Assembly (NCBI RefSeq): GCF_026586805.1
Contig: NZ_JAPFHA010000006.1
Span: forward strand, 1 to 64,000
Direction: 5' to 3'
Length of the DNA stretch: 64,000 bases
DNA from: Niveibacterium sp. 24ML
GTDB lineage: Bacteria > Pseudomonadota > Gammaproteobacteria > Burkholderiales > Rhodocyclaceae
Under the pieces are notes generated by a model. That model searched no databases, was not told the origin of the DNA, and was given only the letters and a program-made list of their open reading frames with translations. Within the stretch, counting starts at the first letter, position 1. Every line of letters begins with the position of its first letter. This document shows, in pieces, positions 8,741 through 21,131 of this stretch. A program made the translations under genes and the position numbers.

Positions 8741-10136
8741 GACCCCATTCGCCATCCTGCCCCTGGTGCTGATGCTCTCGGCCTGCAACATGGCCCCGGT
8801 GTATGTACGGCCCGATGTGGAAGCGCCGCCGCAGTGGGGCCAGGCGGAACCGGCCAGCGCCCGCAGCGAGGCAGCCGTCGCCAGCGAATGGTGGAAGCTC
8901 TTCGGCGACGAGGTGCTGAACCAGCTGATCGACACCGCGCTCGCGGAGAACAAGGACATGAAGGTCGCCTACGCCCGCATCGAACAGGCGCGCGCCCAGC
9001 TCGGCATCACCGATACGCAGCGCTACCCGCAGATCAGCGGCAACGCCAGCGACCAGCACAGCATGCGCAGCACCGAAGCGGCGCCCAGACTGCCGGGAGA
9101 TCGCCACAGCGAAGACGCCAAGGCGATGCTGGGTGTGTCCTACGAACTGGATCTGTGGGGCCGCCTGCGCAATGCCAGCGATGCGGCGCGCGAAAAACTG
9201 CTGTCCAGCGAATACAGCCAGCAAGCGCTGCGCATCTCGCTCGAATCGCAGGTCGCGACCGCGTACTTCAAGCTGCTCGCGCTCGATCGCCAGCTCGAAA
9301 TCGCGCGCATCAACCTCGCCACGCAGGAAGAGACGCTGCACATGACGCAGCGGCGCTTCGAAGGCGGTGTCGCGTCGGGCTACGACTATGCGCAAGCGCG
9401 CGCCCAGACGCAGCAGACGCGCACCACGATCCCCGATCTGGAACGCCAGATCACGCTGCAACAGAACGCGCTGAGCATCCTGCTCGGGCGCAACCCGGGG
9501 CCAATCACGCGTGGCCGCAGCATCGACACCCTGAGCGGCGATTTCGAAGTGCCGGCCGGTCTGCCCTCGCAACTGCTCGAACGCCGCCCGGACATCCTCT
9601 CTGCCGAAGCGCAGCTGCGCGCCGCCAACGCCAACATCGGCGCCGCACGCGCCGCATTCTTCCCGAAAATCTCGCTCACCGGCGCCGCCGGCTACGAGAG
9701 CAGCGCACTGCACACGCTGGGCGATCCGGGTAGCGCGGTATGGAGCCTGGCGGCGGGCCTCGCCCAGCCGATCTTCACCGGCGGCCAGCTGAAGAACCAG
9801 CTACGGCAAGCCGAGGCGAGCGAACGCGAGATGGTGGCGAACTACCAGAAGACCGTTCAGACGGCCTTCCGCGAAACCGAAGACGGGCTCGTCAATCTGC
9901 GCAAGACGCGCGAGCAGATCGACGGCAAACGCCAGCGCGCCGCCGCCCTGGCAGAAGCCCAGCACATCTCATTCCTGCGCTATCAGGAAGGCCTCACCAG
10001 CTTCATGGACGTGCTCGACGCCGAGCGCAACCAGCTGCAAGCCGAGCTGGACGTGGTCAACCTGCAGAACCAGCAGCTCGCCTACACCGTGAGCCTTTTC
10101 GCGGCGCTCGGCGGGGGGTGGGCACAACAGCCTTAG
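8733..10136 (+). CDS. NodT-family outer-membrane efflux channel lipoprotein
   Basis: A 467-residue TolC-like outer-membrane factor completing the efflux system. The signal sequence ends in the lipobox LSAC, followed by the NodT signature MAPVYVRPDVEAPPQW. Two outer-membrane-efflux repeats follow, with helical SxxxL...Q periods: residues about 60-240 and 270-460, the second containing RRPDILSAEAQLRAANANIGAARAAFFP, diagnostic of this family. I chose ATG 8733, which overlaps the permease stop by 8 bases and gives a proper lipoprotein signal. It ends with no obvious T-rich terminator. Confidence 0.94.
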   Translation: MPKTPFAILPLVLMLSACNMAPVYVRPDVEAPPQWGQAEPASARSEAAVASEWWKLFGDEVLNQLIDTALAENKDMKVAYARIEQARAQLGITDTQRYPQISGNASDQHSMRSTEAAPRLPGDRHSEDAKAMLGVSYELDLWGRLRNASDAAREKLLSSEYSQQALRISLESQVATAYFKLLALDRQLEIARINLATQEETLHMTQRRFEGGVASGYDYAQARAQTQQTRTTIPDLERQITLQQNALSILLGRNPGPITRGRSIDTLSGDFEVPAGLPSQLLERRPDILSAEAQLRAANANIGAARAAFFPKISLTGAAGYESSALHTLGDPGSAVWSLAAGLAQPIFTGGQLKNQLRQAEASEREMVANYQKTVQTAFRETEDGLVNLRKTREQIDGKRQRAAALAEAQHISFLRYQEGLTSFMDVLDAERNQLQAELDVVNLQNQQLAYTVSLFAALGGGWAQQP

Positions 10137-10645
10137 GGCTGCGAGCAGGTGAGCAGGTCGCTCAAGGCCATTCGCCGGCAAGACTCAGCCCGCGGAAAGA
10201 ATGTTCGCTCTCACCTTGGGCAGTCACACCACGGCGCTGGGAGCGTTAGGGAACGTCGGTTCAACACCCGTTTCAAGAAAGCTGAGTGCTTGCCGCGTGC
10301 AATCCCTGAGCCCTGCCCTTGAAGACGCGGTTGAAAGGGTTCAATGAGCCGTGCGCCCAATCCGTGACCCTCCTGCAGGTGGCGGAGCTTGCACACCGAG
10401 GTTTCGTCCGGCGCTGTTTCATGGGCCAGGATCCGGTTTGAACGAGGCGGCTCTGACCGGCTGACGAGAAGAGTCGTTCACGACTTGCTCAGTGATTGCC
10501 TAAGCCAAGCTCTTGATCTCCGCGTCGGCTTATCAGCAGCGCCGCCATGCCGCCAGAGCGGGCAATGACCTTGGGCACGGCGGGGATGCGATAATCGCCG
10601 CCCGCAAACCGGGTCGCCGGAAACGGATTTTCTGGAGAATGATTC
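10137..10645. other. 509-bp intergenic region without a supported gene
   Basis: Between the efflux channel gene and the small gene at 10646 I see no reading frame with family resemblance on either strand. Short open frames exist but have no convincing start, ribosome site or codon pattern. Segments around 10250-10380 give the impression of decayed coding sequence, but I cannot name a parent gene. A possible -10 (GATAAT, about 10589) and the ribosome site GGAGAA lie just upstream of 10646. Confidence 0.5.
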
Positions 10646-10861
10646 GTGAGTGCCTGGAGCTGTCCCCACGATATCGACAACATCTGCCAGCGCGTACAAG
10701 GTGCGAGCTGCGAGCCGGGCATGCGCGGCTGCGTGCTGGCCGGGCGGGTGCGCTTTGCGAACGAGCAGATGAACCTGCCGCGCAAGCCGGTTCGCGCCGA
10801 AGCCGTGTCAACACCGGACGAGCAAACCGCAAAACCGGCGCGGCGGCGACTGCCCTTCTAG
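10646..10861 (+). CDS. Small Cys-containing protein, 71 aa
   Basis: A GTG-started frame with a well-placed ribosome site (GGAGAA at 10634-10639). The N-terminal half has a compact cysteine pattern: CPHDIDNICQ, then ASCEPGMRGCVL, giving C-x7-C-x6-C-x5-C, which suggests metal binding or a redox role. The C-terminal half is basic and probably disordered. I do not know a function. The dense Cys pattern and start context argue it is real; similar short Cys-rich proteins occur in related Betaproteobacteria, from memory rather than from a search. Confidence 0.6.
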   Translation: MSAWSCPHDIDNICQRVQGASCEPGMRGCVLAGRVRFANEQMNLPRKPVRAEAVSTPDEQTAKPARRRLPF

Positions 10862-10925
10862 GCCGGCCTGCGCACCGCCCCGCACACCCGCCGCAACAGC
10901 CGTGCAAGGCGGGGCTCGCCGATCA

Positions 10926-11753
10926 CTATTCGTCGATCGGCCGATCGACCCGCTCCGCCGATTCCCACAGCGACCAGGCGAAGGAAATGCCGGCAGTGAG
11001 GTTGTTGCGCTGGCGCACCAGGGGGCTGTCTTCAAACGCCGAGTCGGCCACCGTGCTGCCGCTCACGAAACTGCCGAACCACGCCCGGCCCATGCGGCGC
11101 GACAAGGTCAGCGTGAGCTGCGCACCACCGTAGCCAGACTTGGCCGCATAGGCGGGGCGATCCGGCGTCGCAAATTCGGAAGCGACGTCGTACACATAGG
11201 CATGGGCGGCGCGGTCGCCGAAGTACGGCCCGCCGGACACGGCAAAGCGCCAGCCCGGATCGGGCTGGTCGAACAGGTCGAAGGACAGCGTGGGGGTGGT
11301 CGACCAGCCGGCGTCTTGCGACGTGCCGATCGCAAGCACCTTGCGGATCGGCAGCCGCGCCATCAGGCGATAGCCGTCCTCCCAACTGCCGGCGATGCGC
11401 CACACCAGTTGCGGACCGATCTCGATGGTCGGCTTCAGGTCCGGCATGCCGGCGCGCGCTTCGTTGCTGTTGCTGCGCACCGGCACGCCGGCCGACAGGC
11501 TGATGTCCAGCTCCAGCCGGTCGGAATCGAACAGCTTGCCGCGCAGGCCGTCGCGATCGGCGCGAAGGCGGTCGCCGCGGTAGACCACAAAGGGCACCGG
11601 CAGCAGGTAGGCGTGCTGTTCATCCGAGCCACGGTAATCGGGCAGCGTCATCGCCCCGGCGCCAAGGCCAAGCTCCCACTTGGGCAGGTCGGCGGCGTGC
11701 GCAGGCAGGGCAAAAAGTACGGCGAGCGACGCCCGCAGGGGGAACGATTTCAT
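10926..11753 (-). CDS. MipA/OmpV family outer-membrane protein
   Basis: A 275-residue outer-membrane beta-barrel. The signal peptide MKSFPLRASLAVLFALPAHAA is followed by the family opening WELGLGAGAMTLPDYRGSDEQHAYLLPVP and YRGDRLRADRDGLRGKLF, which is diagnostic for MipA/OmpV. Strand-like alternation continues to the terminal ISFAWSLWESAERVDRPIDE. Founding members are the E. coli MltA-interacting scaffold protein and Vibrio OmpV; the role of most homologues is unclear. The start is placed at the Met that begins the signal peptide rather than 20 codons upstream. An mltA gene exists 38 kb away in this window, but no functional link can be read. Confidence 0.9.
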   Translation of the reverse strand: MKSFPLRASLAVLFALPAHAADLPKWELGLGAGAMTLPDYRGSDEQHAYLLPVPFVVYRGDRLRADRDGLRGKLFDSDRLELDISLSAGVPVRSNSNEARAGMPDLKPTIEIGPQLVWRIAGSWEDGYRLMARLPIRKVLAIGTSQDAGWSTTPTLSFDLFDQPDPGWRFAVSGGPYFGDRAAHAYVYDVASEFATPDRPAYAAKSGYGGAQLTLTLSRRMGRAWFGSFVSGSTVADSAFEDSPLVRQRNNLTAGISFAWSLWESAERVDRPIDE

Positions 11754-11809
11754 GCGCGGCGGCTCCGCAAAGGGCGTGATTCTAGGGCCAGTTCGCCGCA
11801 CCGCGCCGC

Positions 11810-12301
11810 TCAATCGAGCGCCAGCGCTGCCTCGTCGTGACCGAGCAGTTGCGCGAGGCCCGCGACCACCAACTCGTGATCCGCCCGCTGCGGCAGGCCC
11901 GATACCGTAACGGTGCCGATCATTCCGGCGGCCGCAACGCGGATCGGGAAACAGCCGCCGTGCCAGGCATAGTCACGCAGCGGCAGGCCCATCTTTTCAT
12001 CCAGCCCTTTGCCGTCGCGCCGGCATTCCAGCGATACGGCGTAGGAACTGCGCTGCATCAGCGTGACCACGTTGTGCTTGCGCCGCGCCCAGTCGGCATT
12101 GGCCGGCGTGGTGCCAGGCATGGCGTGCAGGAAGACGATGTCCTCGCCACGGCGGATGACGATTGTCACCGCCTGGCCGGCCGCCTTCGCCCGCGCCCTC
12201 AGCGCCTCACCCAGGCGCCATGCAATGTCTTCGTCAAAAGCCGTGAAGAGGAGCGCCGCTTCCTGCCGCGCGATCTTTTCCAGTTCGTGTTCGAAATCCA
12301 T
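11810..12301 (-). CDS. UPF0303 / heme-degrading-domain (HbpS-like) family protein
   Basis: A 163-residue cytoplasmic protein of the DUF336/HbpS-like fold. The UPF0303 hallmarks are visible: an N-terminal helix ending LLFTAFDEDIAWRLG, then AVTIVIRRGEDIVFLHAMPGTTPANADWARRKHNVV, and the C-terminal GCFPIRV...GTVTVSGLPQRADHELV. Length is normal for the family. Yeast YBR137W-like relatives are assigned here, but no enzymatic role is established. It is transcribed with the oxidoreductase gene 8 bp upstream (12310), so the pair is probably one operon. Confidence 0.88.
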   Translation of the reverse strand: MDFEHELEKIARQEAALLFTAFDEDIAWRLGEALRARAKAAGQAVTIVIRRGEDIVFLHAMPGTTPANADWARRKHNVVTLMQRSSYAVSLECRRDGKGLDEKMGLPLRDYAWHGGCFPIRVAAAGMIGTVTVSGLPQRADHELVVAGLAQLLGHDEAALALD

Positions 12302-12309
12302 GGTTCACC

Positions 12310-13359
12310 TCAGCCCAGACCATCGAGGGTCGCCACGCGGCCTTCGCGGTAGCTGGCAAGCCCCAGGTCGATGAGTTGCATGACTCTGAGCGCATCGCTC
12401 GCCGGCACCGGGTTCGGCGCACCCAGCAGGATTGCGTCGCGCACCGCGGCGTAGTAACGGCTGTAGTCGCCCCGCTCGCCGGCATGTTCGCGCTGCGTCA
12501 GCGCATCGGCCTCGCTCAAGGTGAGCGTGCCGGGGCGCGGGTCGACGCCCCAGTCGGCGCTGCCCGGCCGCCCACCCAGCTTCAGCGCGTCTTCCTGCGG
12601 ATCCAGCCCGTACTTGGTGAAGCTGCCCCGCGTGCCATGCAGCGCAAAGCGCGGCCCGAGCGCCGGCACCAGCGCGCTGCCATGCAGGATCACGCGCAGC
12701 GCGTCGTAGCGCAGCACAGCGTGGAACCAGTCGTCGGCCGCGGCGCCGTCGCGTTGCTGCGCCAGATCCAGCGAAATGGTTTGCGGCGTACCGAACAACT
12801 GCAGCGTCTGATCCAGCAAATGCGAACCGAGGTCGTACCACAGCCCGCTGCCCGGCGCGCCCGATTCGCGCCAGCGCGTGCGCACCTGCGGCCGGTAACG
12901 ATCGAAATGCGATTCGAAGTGGGTGAGCCTGCCCAGCGCGCCCGCAGCGAGGATCTGCTTCACCGTCAGGAAATCGGCATCCCAGCGGCGATTGTGGAAC
13001 ACCGAGAGCAAGCGCCCGGCAGTCTCCGCGCGCAGGATCAGATCGCGCGCTTGAGCGGCATCGAGCGTGAAGGGCTTATCCACCACCACATGCTTGCCCG
13101 CCGCCAGGGCTTTGAGTGCAAGCGGATAGTGCGTTTCGTTGGGCGTCGGGATCACGACGAGGTCGATGTCCGGCCGCGCGAACAAGGCGTCGGGCGAATC
13201 GCAAACCTCAACCGCTGGCCAAGCCGCGCGCACCTTGGCTGGATCGCTGCTTGACATCGCAAGCAGCGCCAGCCCCGGCACCGACGCAATCAAGGGGGCA
13301 TGAAAGGTCGCCGTGGCGAAACCATAGCCGACGACGCCAACGCGCAAGGTGGAACGCAT
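12310..13359 (-). CDS. Gfo/Idh/MocA family NAD(P)-dependent oxidoreductase
   Basis: A 349-residue two-domain dehydrogenase. The N-terminal Rossmann fold has GVVGYGFATATFHAPLI, with the nucleotide-binding glycines, and the family motif AGKHVVVDKPFTLDAAQA with the catalytic-site Lys of the EKP-type segment (here DKP). The C-terminal alpha/beta domain (about 130-349) carries GLWYDLGSHLLDQTLQLFG, also characteristic. It resembles the YvaA/YhhX subgroup. The sugar or polyol substrate is unknown. First gene of a leftward pair with the UPF0303 gene. Confidence 0.92.
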   Translation of the reverse strand: MRSTLRVGVVGYGFATATFHAPLIASVPGLALLAMSSSDPAKVRAAWPAVEVCDSPDALFARPDIDLVVIPTPNETHYPLALKALAAGKHVVVDKPFTLDAAQARDLILRAETAGRLLSVFHNRRWDADFLTVKQILAAGALGRLTHFESHFDRYRPQVRTRWRESGAPGSGLWYDLGSHLLDQTLQLFGTPQTISLDLAQQRDGAAADDWFHAVLRYDALRVILHGSALVPALGPRFALHGTRGSFTKYGLDPQEDALKLGGRPGSADWGVDPRPGTLTLSEADALTQREHAGERGDYSRYYAAVRDAILLGAPNPVPASDALRVMQLIDLGLASYREGRVATLDGLG

Positions 13360-13450
13360 CCGAATACTCCTTCAAGACCGGGTAGCCGCCGCAGTATGAG
13401 CGTGGGGCCGGCGCGGCACCAGCCAGGCGCGGCAGCGGCCCAACGAATGA

Positions 13451-16828
<3,378 letters not shown>

Positions 16829-16829
16829 G

Positions 16830-17360
16830 GTGAGCGTCAACGCCCTCATCCGCCGCGCAACACCGGGCGACGCAGCGGCGTTCGCCCGGATCTTCGCGCA
16901 GCCTGCCGCGCAGGCGAACACGCTGCAACTGCCTTACCCGTCTGCGGCGATGTGGACAGCGCGCCTCACCGAAAATGCGCCGGACCTGCATCAGTTGGTG
17001 GCCGAGGTTGATGGTCTGCTGGTCGCCTGTGCCAGCCTGCGCCGCAACAGTGAGCCGCGCCGCGCGCATGCCGGCGAGATCGGCATCGGCGTTGACGCGG
17101 CCTGGCAGGGCCGTGGCGTCGGGCGCAAGTTGCTGGCCGCGCTGATCGACCTGGCCGACAACTGGCTTGCGCTGCACCGGATCGAACTGCGCGTGTTTGC
17201 CGACAATGTGGCGGCGATCCGGCTCTACGAATCGATGGGCTTTGTGCACGAAGCGCTGCTGCGCGGCGACGGTCTGCGCAATGGCGAGTTCCCGGACACC
17301 GCCGTGATGGCCCGCCTCCACCCAAACCCGCCGCTGCAACGGCCGGAGATCCGCCCTTGA
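16830..17360 (+). CDS. GNAT family N-acetyltransferase
   Basis: A 176-residue acetyl-CoA-dependent acetyltransferase. The full GNAT core is visible: IRRATPGDAAAFARIFA at the N-terminus, motif A EIGIGVDAAWQGRGVGRKLLAALIDLAD with the Q/R-x-x-G-x-G/A pyrophosphate loop, and motif B RIELRVFADNVAAIRLYESMGF. It resembles the YhhY/AaaT subgroup acting on amino acids. The GTG start begins one base after the leuS stop, and its stop overlaps the TTG start of lptE. It is therefore embedded in the conserved leuS-lptE-holA order and probably co-translated. The substrate is unknown. Confidence 0.9.
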   Translation: MSVNALIRRATPGDAAAFARIFAQPAAQANTLQLPYPSAAMWTARLTENAPDLHQLVAEVDGLLVACASLRRNSEPRRAHAGEIGIGVDAAWQGRGVGRKLLAALIDLADNWLALHRIELRVFADNVAAIRLYESMGFVHEALLRGDGLRNGEFPDTAVMARLHPNPPLQRPEIRP

Positions 17361-17887
17361 CCCTCAGTCGCACAATTTTTGCGCTGGCCCTCAGCCTGCT
17401 GATCGGCGCCTGCGGTTTTCATCTGCGCGGCGCGCAGCCGCTGCCCTTTCAGTCCATCTACCTGAGCGTATCCGCCTACAGCGAGGCTGGCGCCCAGTTG
17501 CGCCGGCAGATCGCGGCGAACGGAACCACGCGCATCGTCGACAAACCCGAGGACGCCGAGGTCAAGCTGCTGATCGTGGGCGACGCCAAGGAAAAGGTGA
17601 TTCTGAGCCTCGACACCAAGGGCCGGGTGCGCGAGTACGAGCTGCGCCAGAAAATCGTGTTCAAGGTGGTCGATCGCGGCGGCCGCGAGGTGATCCCGGC
17701 GACCGAACTCAACACCAAGCGCGAAATGACCTTCAACGACGCGCAAGTACTGGCGAAGGAACAGGAAGAAGCGCAGATCTACCGCGAGATGGAGAACGAC
17801 CTCGTGCAACGCGTGCTGCGCCGCATGTCGGTGGCCCAGTGGCCGCTGCCGGATGCGCCAGCCACGCAATCCGCCCCGGCGCGCTGA
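17357..17887 (+). CDS. lptE: LPS-assembly lipoprotein LptE
   Basis: A 176-residue outer-membrane lipoprotein that plugs LptD during lipopolysaccharide insertion. It starts with TTG overlapping the upstream stop (TTGA). A signal peptide with lipobox IGAC is followed immediately by the family signature GFHLRGAQPLPFQSIYL. The C-terminal part (NDLVQRVLRRMSVAQW) matches LptE/RlpB. Position directly before holA is conserved in proteobacteria and supports the call. Confidence 0.93.
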   Translation: MTLSRTIFALALSLLIGACGFHLRGAQPLPFQSIYLSVSAYSEAGAQLRRQIAANGTTRIVDKPEDAEVKLLIVGDAKEKVILSLDTKGRVREYELRQKIVFKVVDRGGREVIPATELNTKREMTFNDAQVLAKEQEEAQIYREMENDLVQRVLRRMSVAQWPLPDAPATQSAPAR

Positions 17888-17892
17888 GCGGC

Positions 17893-18921
17893 ATGGCCAT
17901 GCGCCCTGAGCAGCTGGCCAAGGAGCTCGAGCGCGGCCTTGCGCCGCTCTACGTCGTGCATGGCGACGAGCCATTGCTGGTGCTCGAAGCCACCGACGCG
18001 ATCCGCGCCGCCGCACGGACCCGTGGCATTGACGAGCGCGAAGTGCTGGTGGTCACCCAAGGCTTCAAGTGGAACACGCTGGAGATGGCGGCCGGCAACC
18101 TCTCGCTGTTCGGCAGCGCGAAGCTGATCGACCTGCGCATCCCCACCGGCAAGCCGGGCCGTGAAGGGGGCGACGCGCTCGGCCGCTACGTCAAGAAGCT
18201 CGACCCGCAGGGCGTCATCACGCTGATCACGCTGCCGCAACTGGACTGGGCGGCGCGCAAGGCGGCCTGGTTCGTGGCGCTGACCGAGGCGGCGGTTGAA
18301 GTGGAATGCAACGCCCCGGCGCTGGCGCAACTGCCGGACTGGCTCGCCGGCCGCCTCGCGCGCCAGCAGCAGCGAGCGCCGCGTGAAGCGCTGGAATTCA
18401 TCGCGCAGCATGTCGAAGGCAACCTGCTCGCCGCGCATCAGGAATTGCAGAAGCTCGGCCTGCTGTTCGAGCCGGGCGAACTGACGCTTGAGCAGGTGCA
18501 GGATTCAGTGCTCAACGTCGCGCGGTACGACACCGAAAAGCTGCGCCTCGCGCTACTGGAAGGTGACCCGGCACGCCTGACGCGCTTGATCGAAGGGCTG
18601 CAGGGCGAAGGCGCGGCACCACCGCTGGTGCTGTGGGCGATGGCAACCGAGATCCGCACCTTGAGCTTGCTGCGCGCCGGGCAGGACGCCGGACAGCCGC
18701 TGCCGGCGCTGTTCAAACGCGAGCGGGTATTCGATCGCGAGAAGCAGGCCCTGATCCAGCGCGCCCTGCCCCGTCTGCCGCTTGGCACACTGCGCGCCGC
18801 GCTGATGCACGCCGCACGGGTCGACCGGGTGATCAAGGGCGTCGGCGAGGGCGAACTGTGGAACGAGTTCCTGCAACTCGCGCTGCGACTCGCCAACATG
18901 CCCAAGCGCCGCCGCGCCTGA
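17893..18921 (+). CDS. holA: DNA polymerase III subunit delta
   Basis: A 342-residue clamp-loader subunit that opens the beta sliding clamp. Typical elements are PLYVVHGDEPLLVLEATDAIR near the N-terminus, the beta-binding region GFKWNTLEMAAGNLSLFGSAKLIDLRIPTGKPG, and LEFIAQHVEGNLLAAHQELQKLGLL in the lid domain. The C-terminal collar domain includes AARVDRVIKGVGEGELWNEFLQLAL. ATG 17893 lies 5 bp after lptE; a second in-frame ATG is two codons later. It is the last gene of the leuS cluster and is followed by a terminator. Confidence 0.95.
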   Translation: MAMRPEQLAKELERGLAPLYVVHGDEPLLVLEATDAIRAAARTRGIDEREVLVVTQGFKWNTLEMAAGNLSLFGSAKLIDLRIPTGKPGREGGDALGRYVKKLDPQGVITLITLPQLDWAARKAAWFVALTEAAVEVECNAPALAQLPDWLAGRLARQQQRAPREALEFIAQHVEGNLLAAHQELQKLGLLFEPGELTLEQVQDSVLNVARYDTEKLRLALLEGDPARLTRLIEGLQGEGAAPPLVLWAMATEIRTLSLLRAGQDAGQPLPALFKRERVFDREKQALIQRALPRLPLGTLRAALMHAARVDRVIKGVGEGELWNEFLQLALRLANMPKRRRA

Positions 18922-18941
18922 GCCCCCCATCCGCAGCAGGC

Positions 18942-18983
18942 AAAAAAATGGCGACCTTGTGGTCGCCGGGTATCTATTTTTTT
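18942..18983. terminator. Bidirectional intrinsic terminator after holA
   Basis: GGCGACC (18950-18956) pairs with GGTCGCC (18961-18967) around a TTGT loop. It is flanked by seven A on the left (18942-18948) and seven T on the right (18977-18983), so it can work on both strands. It separates rightward holA from the leftward pyruvate dehydrogenase operon. The following 18984-19268 contains no supportable gene. Confidence 0.8.
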
Positions 18984-19268
18984 GCCTCGCGGAAAAAGCC
19001 GCTCGGGTTCATTACGCGCAATCCGTTGTTTTCGGTTCTTGCGATTTCTCGCGCTCGCCTCTGAGCGACAGAAACAGCCCGGTTGCACCGTGCGTCATGG
19101 AAGGGGGAGGAACCATGCGCGCCCCGTGCGGGGGAGGGGAGACACGAGGTGTTTTGTGTGCAGCCCGGGCGTCTGTCGGGGTTAACCCTAAGTCAGCGCC
19201 CGAACAAATGCAAGCAAACGCCCATTCAAGATTTTTATGCCGCCGCGATTGCGCCCTATTCGCCACCC

Positions 19269-19303
19269 AAAAAGGAAAAGCGGCGACTCCGAAGAGCCGC
19301 CGC
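19269..19303 (-). terminator. Intrinsic terminator of the aceE-aceF-lpd operon
   Basis: On the minus strand a 10-bp stem with one mismatch (19294-19303 with 19280-19289, four-base loop) is followed by a T-rich tract (complement of 19269-19278). It lies about 30 bp beyond the lpd stop, as expected for the end of the operon. Confidence 0.8.
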
Positions 19304-19330
19304 CATCCTTCAGTCTCCCCCGAGACTTCC

Positions 19331-21115
19331 TTACTTTTTGCGCATCGGCGGCAAGTCGGTACAGGTGCCCTCGAACACCTCCGCCGTCATGCCGATCGAT
19401 TCGCCCAGCGTCGGGTGCGGGTGGATCGTCTTGCCGATATCCACCGCGTCGCAGCCCATTTCGATCGCCAGCGCGATCTCGCCGATCATGTCGCCCGCGT
19501 TGGGGCCGACGATGCAGCCGCCGACCACGCGATGGGTCTCCTCGTCGAAGATCATCTTGGTGAAGCCGTAGTCGCAGCCGTTCGCGATCGCACGGCCGGA
19601 GGCCGCCCACGGGAACTTGGCAATGCTGATCTTGCGGCCGGTGGCTTTGGCCTCGATTTCGGTCACACCGACCCAGGCCACTTCCGGCTCGGTGTAAGCC
19701 ACCGACGGAATGATCGTCGCGTCGAAGTAGGACTTCTGACCCGCCGCGACTTCCGCCGCAACGTGGGCTTCATGCACGCCTTTGTGCGCCAGCATCGGCT
19801 GGCCGACGATGTCGCCAATGCCGAAGATGTGCGGCACATTGGTGCGCTGCTGCTTGTCGACCGGGATGAAGCCGCGGTCGGTGACATGCACGCCCGCCTT
19901 TTCCGCGCCGATCTTCTTGCCGTTCGGGCTGCGGCCCACGGCGGAGAGGATCAGGTCGTACTTCTGGTCGTCGGCCGGCGCGTCTTCGCCTTCAAACTTG
20001 ACGAGGATGCCGTCCGGGCGACAGGTCACGCCCACCGTGCGGGTCTTGAGCATCACCTTATCGAAGCGGTGCAGGTTCTGCTTCTCCCACACCTTGACCG
20101 CATCACGGTCGGCACCGGTCATCAGGCCGTCGAGCGCTTCGACGACGTCGATCTTCGCGCCCAGCGCGGAGTACACCGTCGCCATTTCGAGGCCGATGAT
20201 GCCGCCGCCAATGACCAGCATGCGCTTGGGCACCTGACGCAGTTCGAGCGCGCCGGTGGAATCCACGATGCGCGGGTCCTCCGGCAGGAAGGGCAGCTTC
20301 ACCGCTTGCGAACCAGCGGCGATGATCGCCTTCTGGAAGCGCACGATCTTCTTCTCGCCACTGGTTTCCGAGCCGCTGCCAACCGTAAGCGACACTTCGA
20401 CGTGGTTGGCATCGAGGAACTGGCCGTAGCCACGCACGATGTCCACCTTACGTGCCTTGGCCATGCCGGCGAGGCCGCCGGTCAGCTTGCCAATGACCTT
20501 TTCCTTGTGTGCGCGCAGGCGGTCGAGGTCGACGGTCGGCTTGTCGAAGGCCACGCCCACGTCGGCGAAGTGCGAGGCTTCCTCGATCACGTTCGCCACA
20601 TGCAGCAGCGCCTTGGACGGAATACAGCCGACGTTCAGGCACACGCCACCGAGGGTCGCGTAACGCTCGACCATCACCGTCTTCATGCCGAGGTCGGCCG
20701 AACGGAAGGCGGCGGAGTAGCCGCCCGGGCCAGCGCCAAGCACCAGCATTTCGCACTCGATGTCGACCGGGCCGCTGTAGCTGCCGGCTGGCAACGGGGC
20801 GGCAGGGGCCGCCGCCGGGGCCGGGGCAGCCGGTGCCGCGGCGGGCTTCGGCGCTTCAGCCGGGGCGGCAGCACCTGCGGCTTCAAGCGTCAGCACCACG
20901 GCGCCCTCGCCCACGCGGTCGCCCACCTTGACCTTGAGTTCCTTGATCACGCCTGCGGCCGGGCTGGGGACGTCCATCGTCGCCTTGTCGGATTCGAGCG
21001 TCAGCAAGGCGTCTTCGGCTTTGACGGTATCACCCGGCTTGACCGCGATCTCGATGATCGGCACATCCTTGAAGTCGCCGATGTCCGGCACCTTCACTTC
21101 GATAATCTGGCTCAT
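19331..21115 (-). CDS. lpdA: Dihydrolipoyl dehydrogenase (E3) with N-terminal lipoyl domain
   Basis: A 594-residue FAD enzyme that reoxidises the lipoyl groups of E2 and passes electrons to NAD+. Residues 1-78 are a lipoyl domain with the modified Lys at 44 (ESDKATMD), followed by an Ala/Pro linker (about 80-120). The E3 core then has an FAD-binding [11 protein letters not shown], the redox disulfide CLNVGC, the NAD site [17 protein letters not shown], and the catalytic His in HPHPTLGES near the C-terminus. An E3 carrying its own lipoyl domain is common in Betaproteobacteria. I chose the Met beginning MSQIIEV. It lies 16 bp after aceF, last in the operon. Confidence 0.96.
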   Translation of the reverse strand: MSQIIEVKVPDIGDFKDVPIIEIAVKPGDTVKAEDALLTLESDKATMDVPSPAAGVIKELKVKVGDRVGEGAVVLTLEAAGAAAPAEAPKPAAAPAAPAPAAAPAAPLPAGSYSGPVDIECEMLVLGAGPGGYSAAFRSADLGMKTVMVERYATLGGVCLNVGCIPSKALLHVANVIEEASHFADVGVAFDKPTVDLDRLRAHKEKVIGKLTGGLAGMAKARKVDIVRGYGQFLDANHVEVSLTVGSGSETSGEKKIVRFQKAIIAAGSQAVKLPFLPEDPRIVDSTGALELRQVPKRMLVIGGGIIGLEMATVYSALGAKIDVVEALDGLMTGADRDAVKVWEKQNLHRFDKVMLKTRTVGVTCRPDGILVKFEGEDAPADDQKYDLILSAVGRSPNGKKIGAEKAGVHVTDRGFIPVDKQQRTNVPHIFGIGDIVGQPMLAHKGVHEAHVAAEVAAGQKSYFDATIIPSVAYTEPEVAWVGVTEIEAKATGRKISIAKFPWAASGRAIANGCDYGFTKMIFDEETHRVVGGCIVGPNAGDMIGEIALAIEMGCDAVDIGKTIHPHPTLGESIGMTAEVFEGTCTDLPPMRKK

Positions 21116-21131
21116 CCTTGAGGTCTCCGGC

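Noticed and set aside
5483-8959. An 1158-codon open frame on the minus strand across the RND operon
   Set aside because: It mirrors the codon periodicity of the clearly homologous permease on the plus strand, is His/Arg/Asp-rich and low in hydrophobic order, and has no family resemblance. It is a high-GC shadow.
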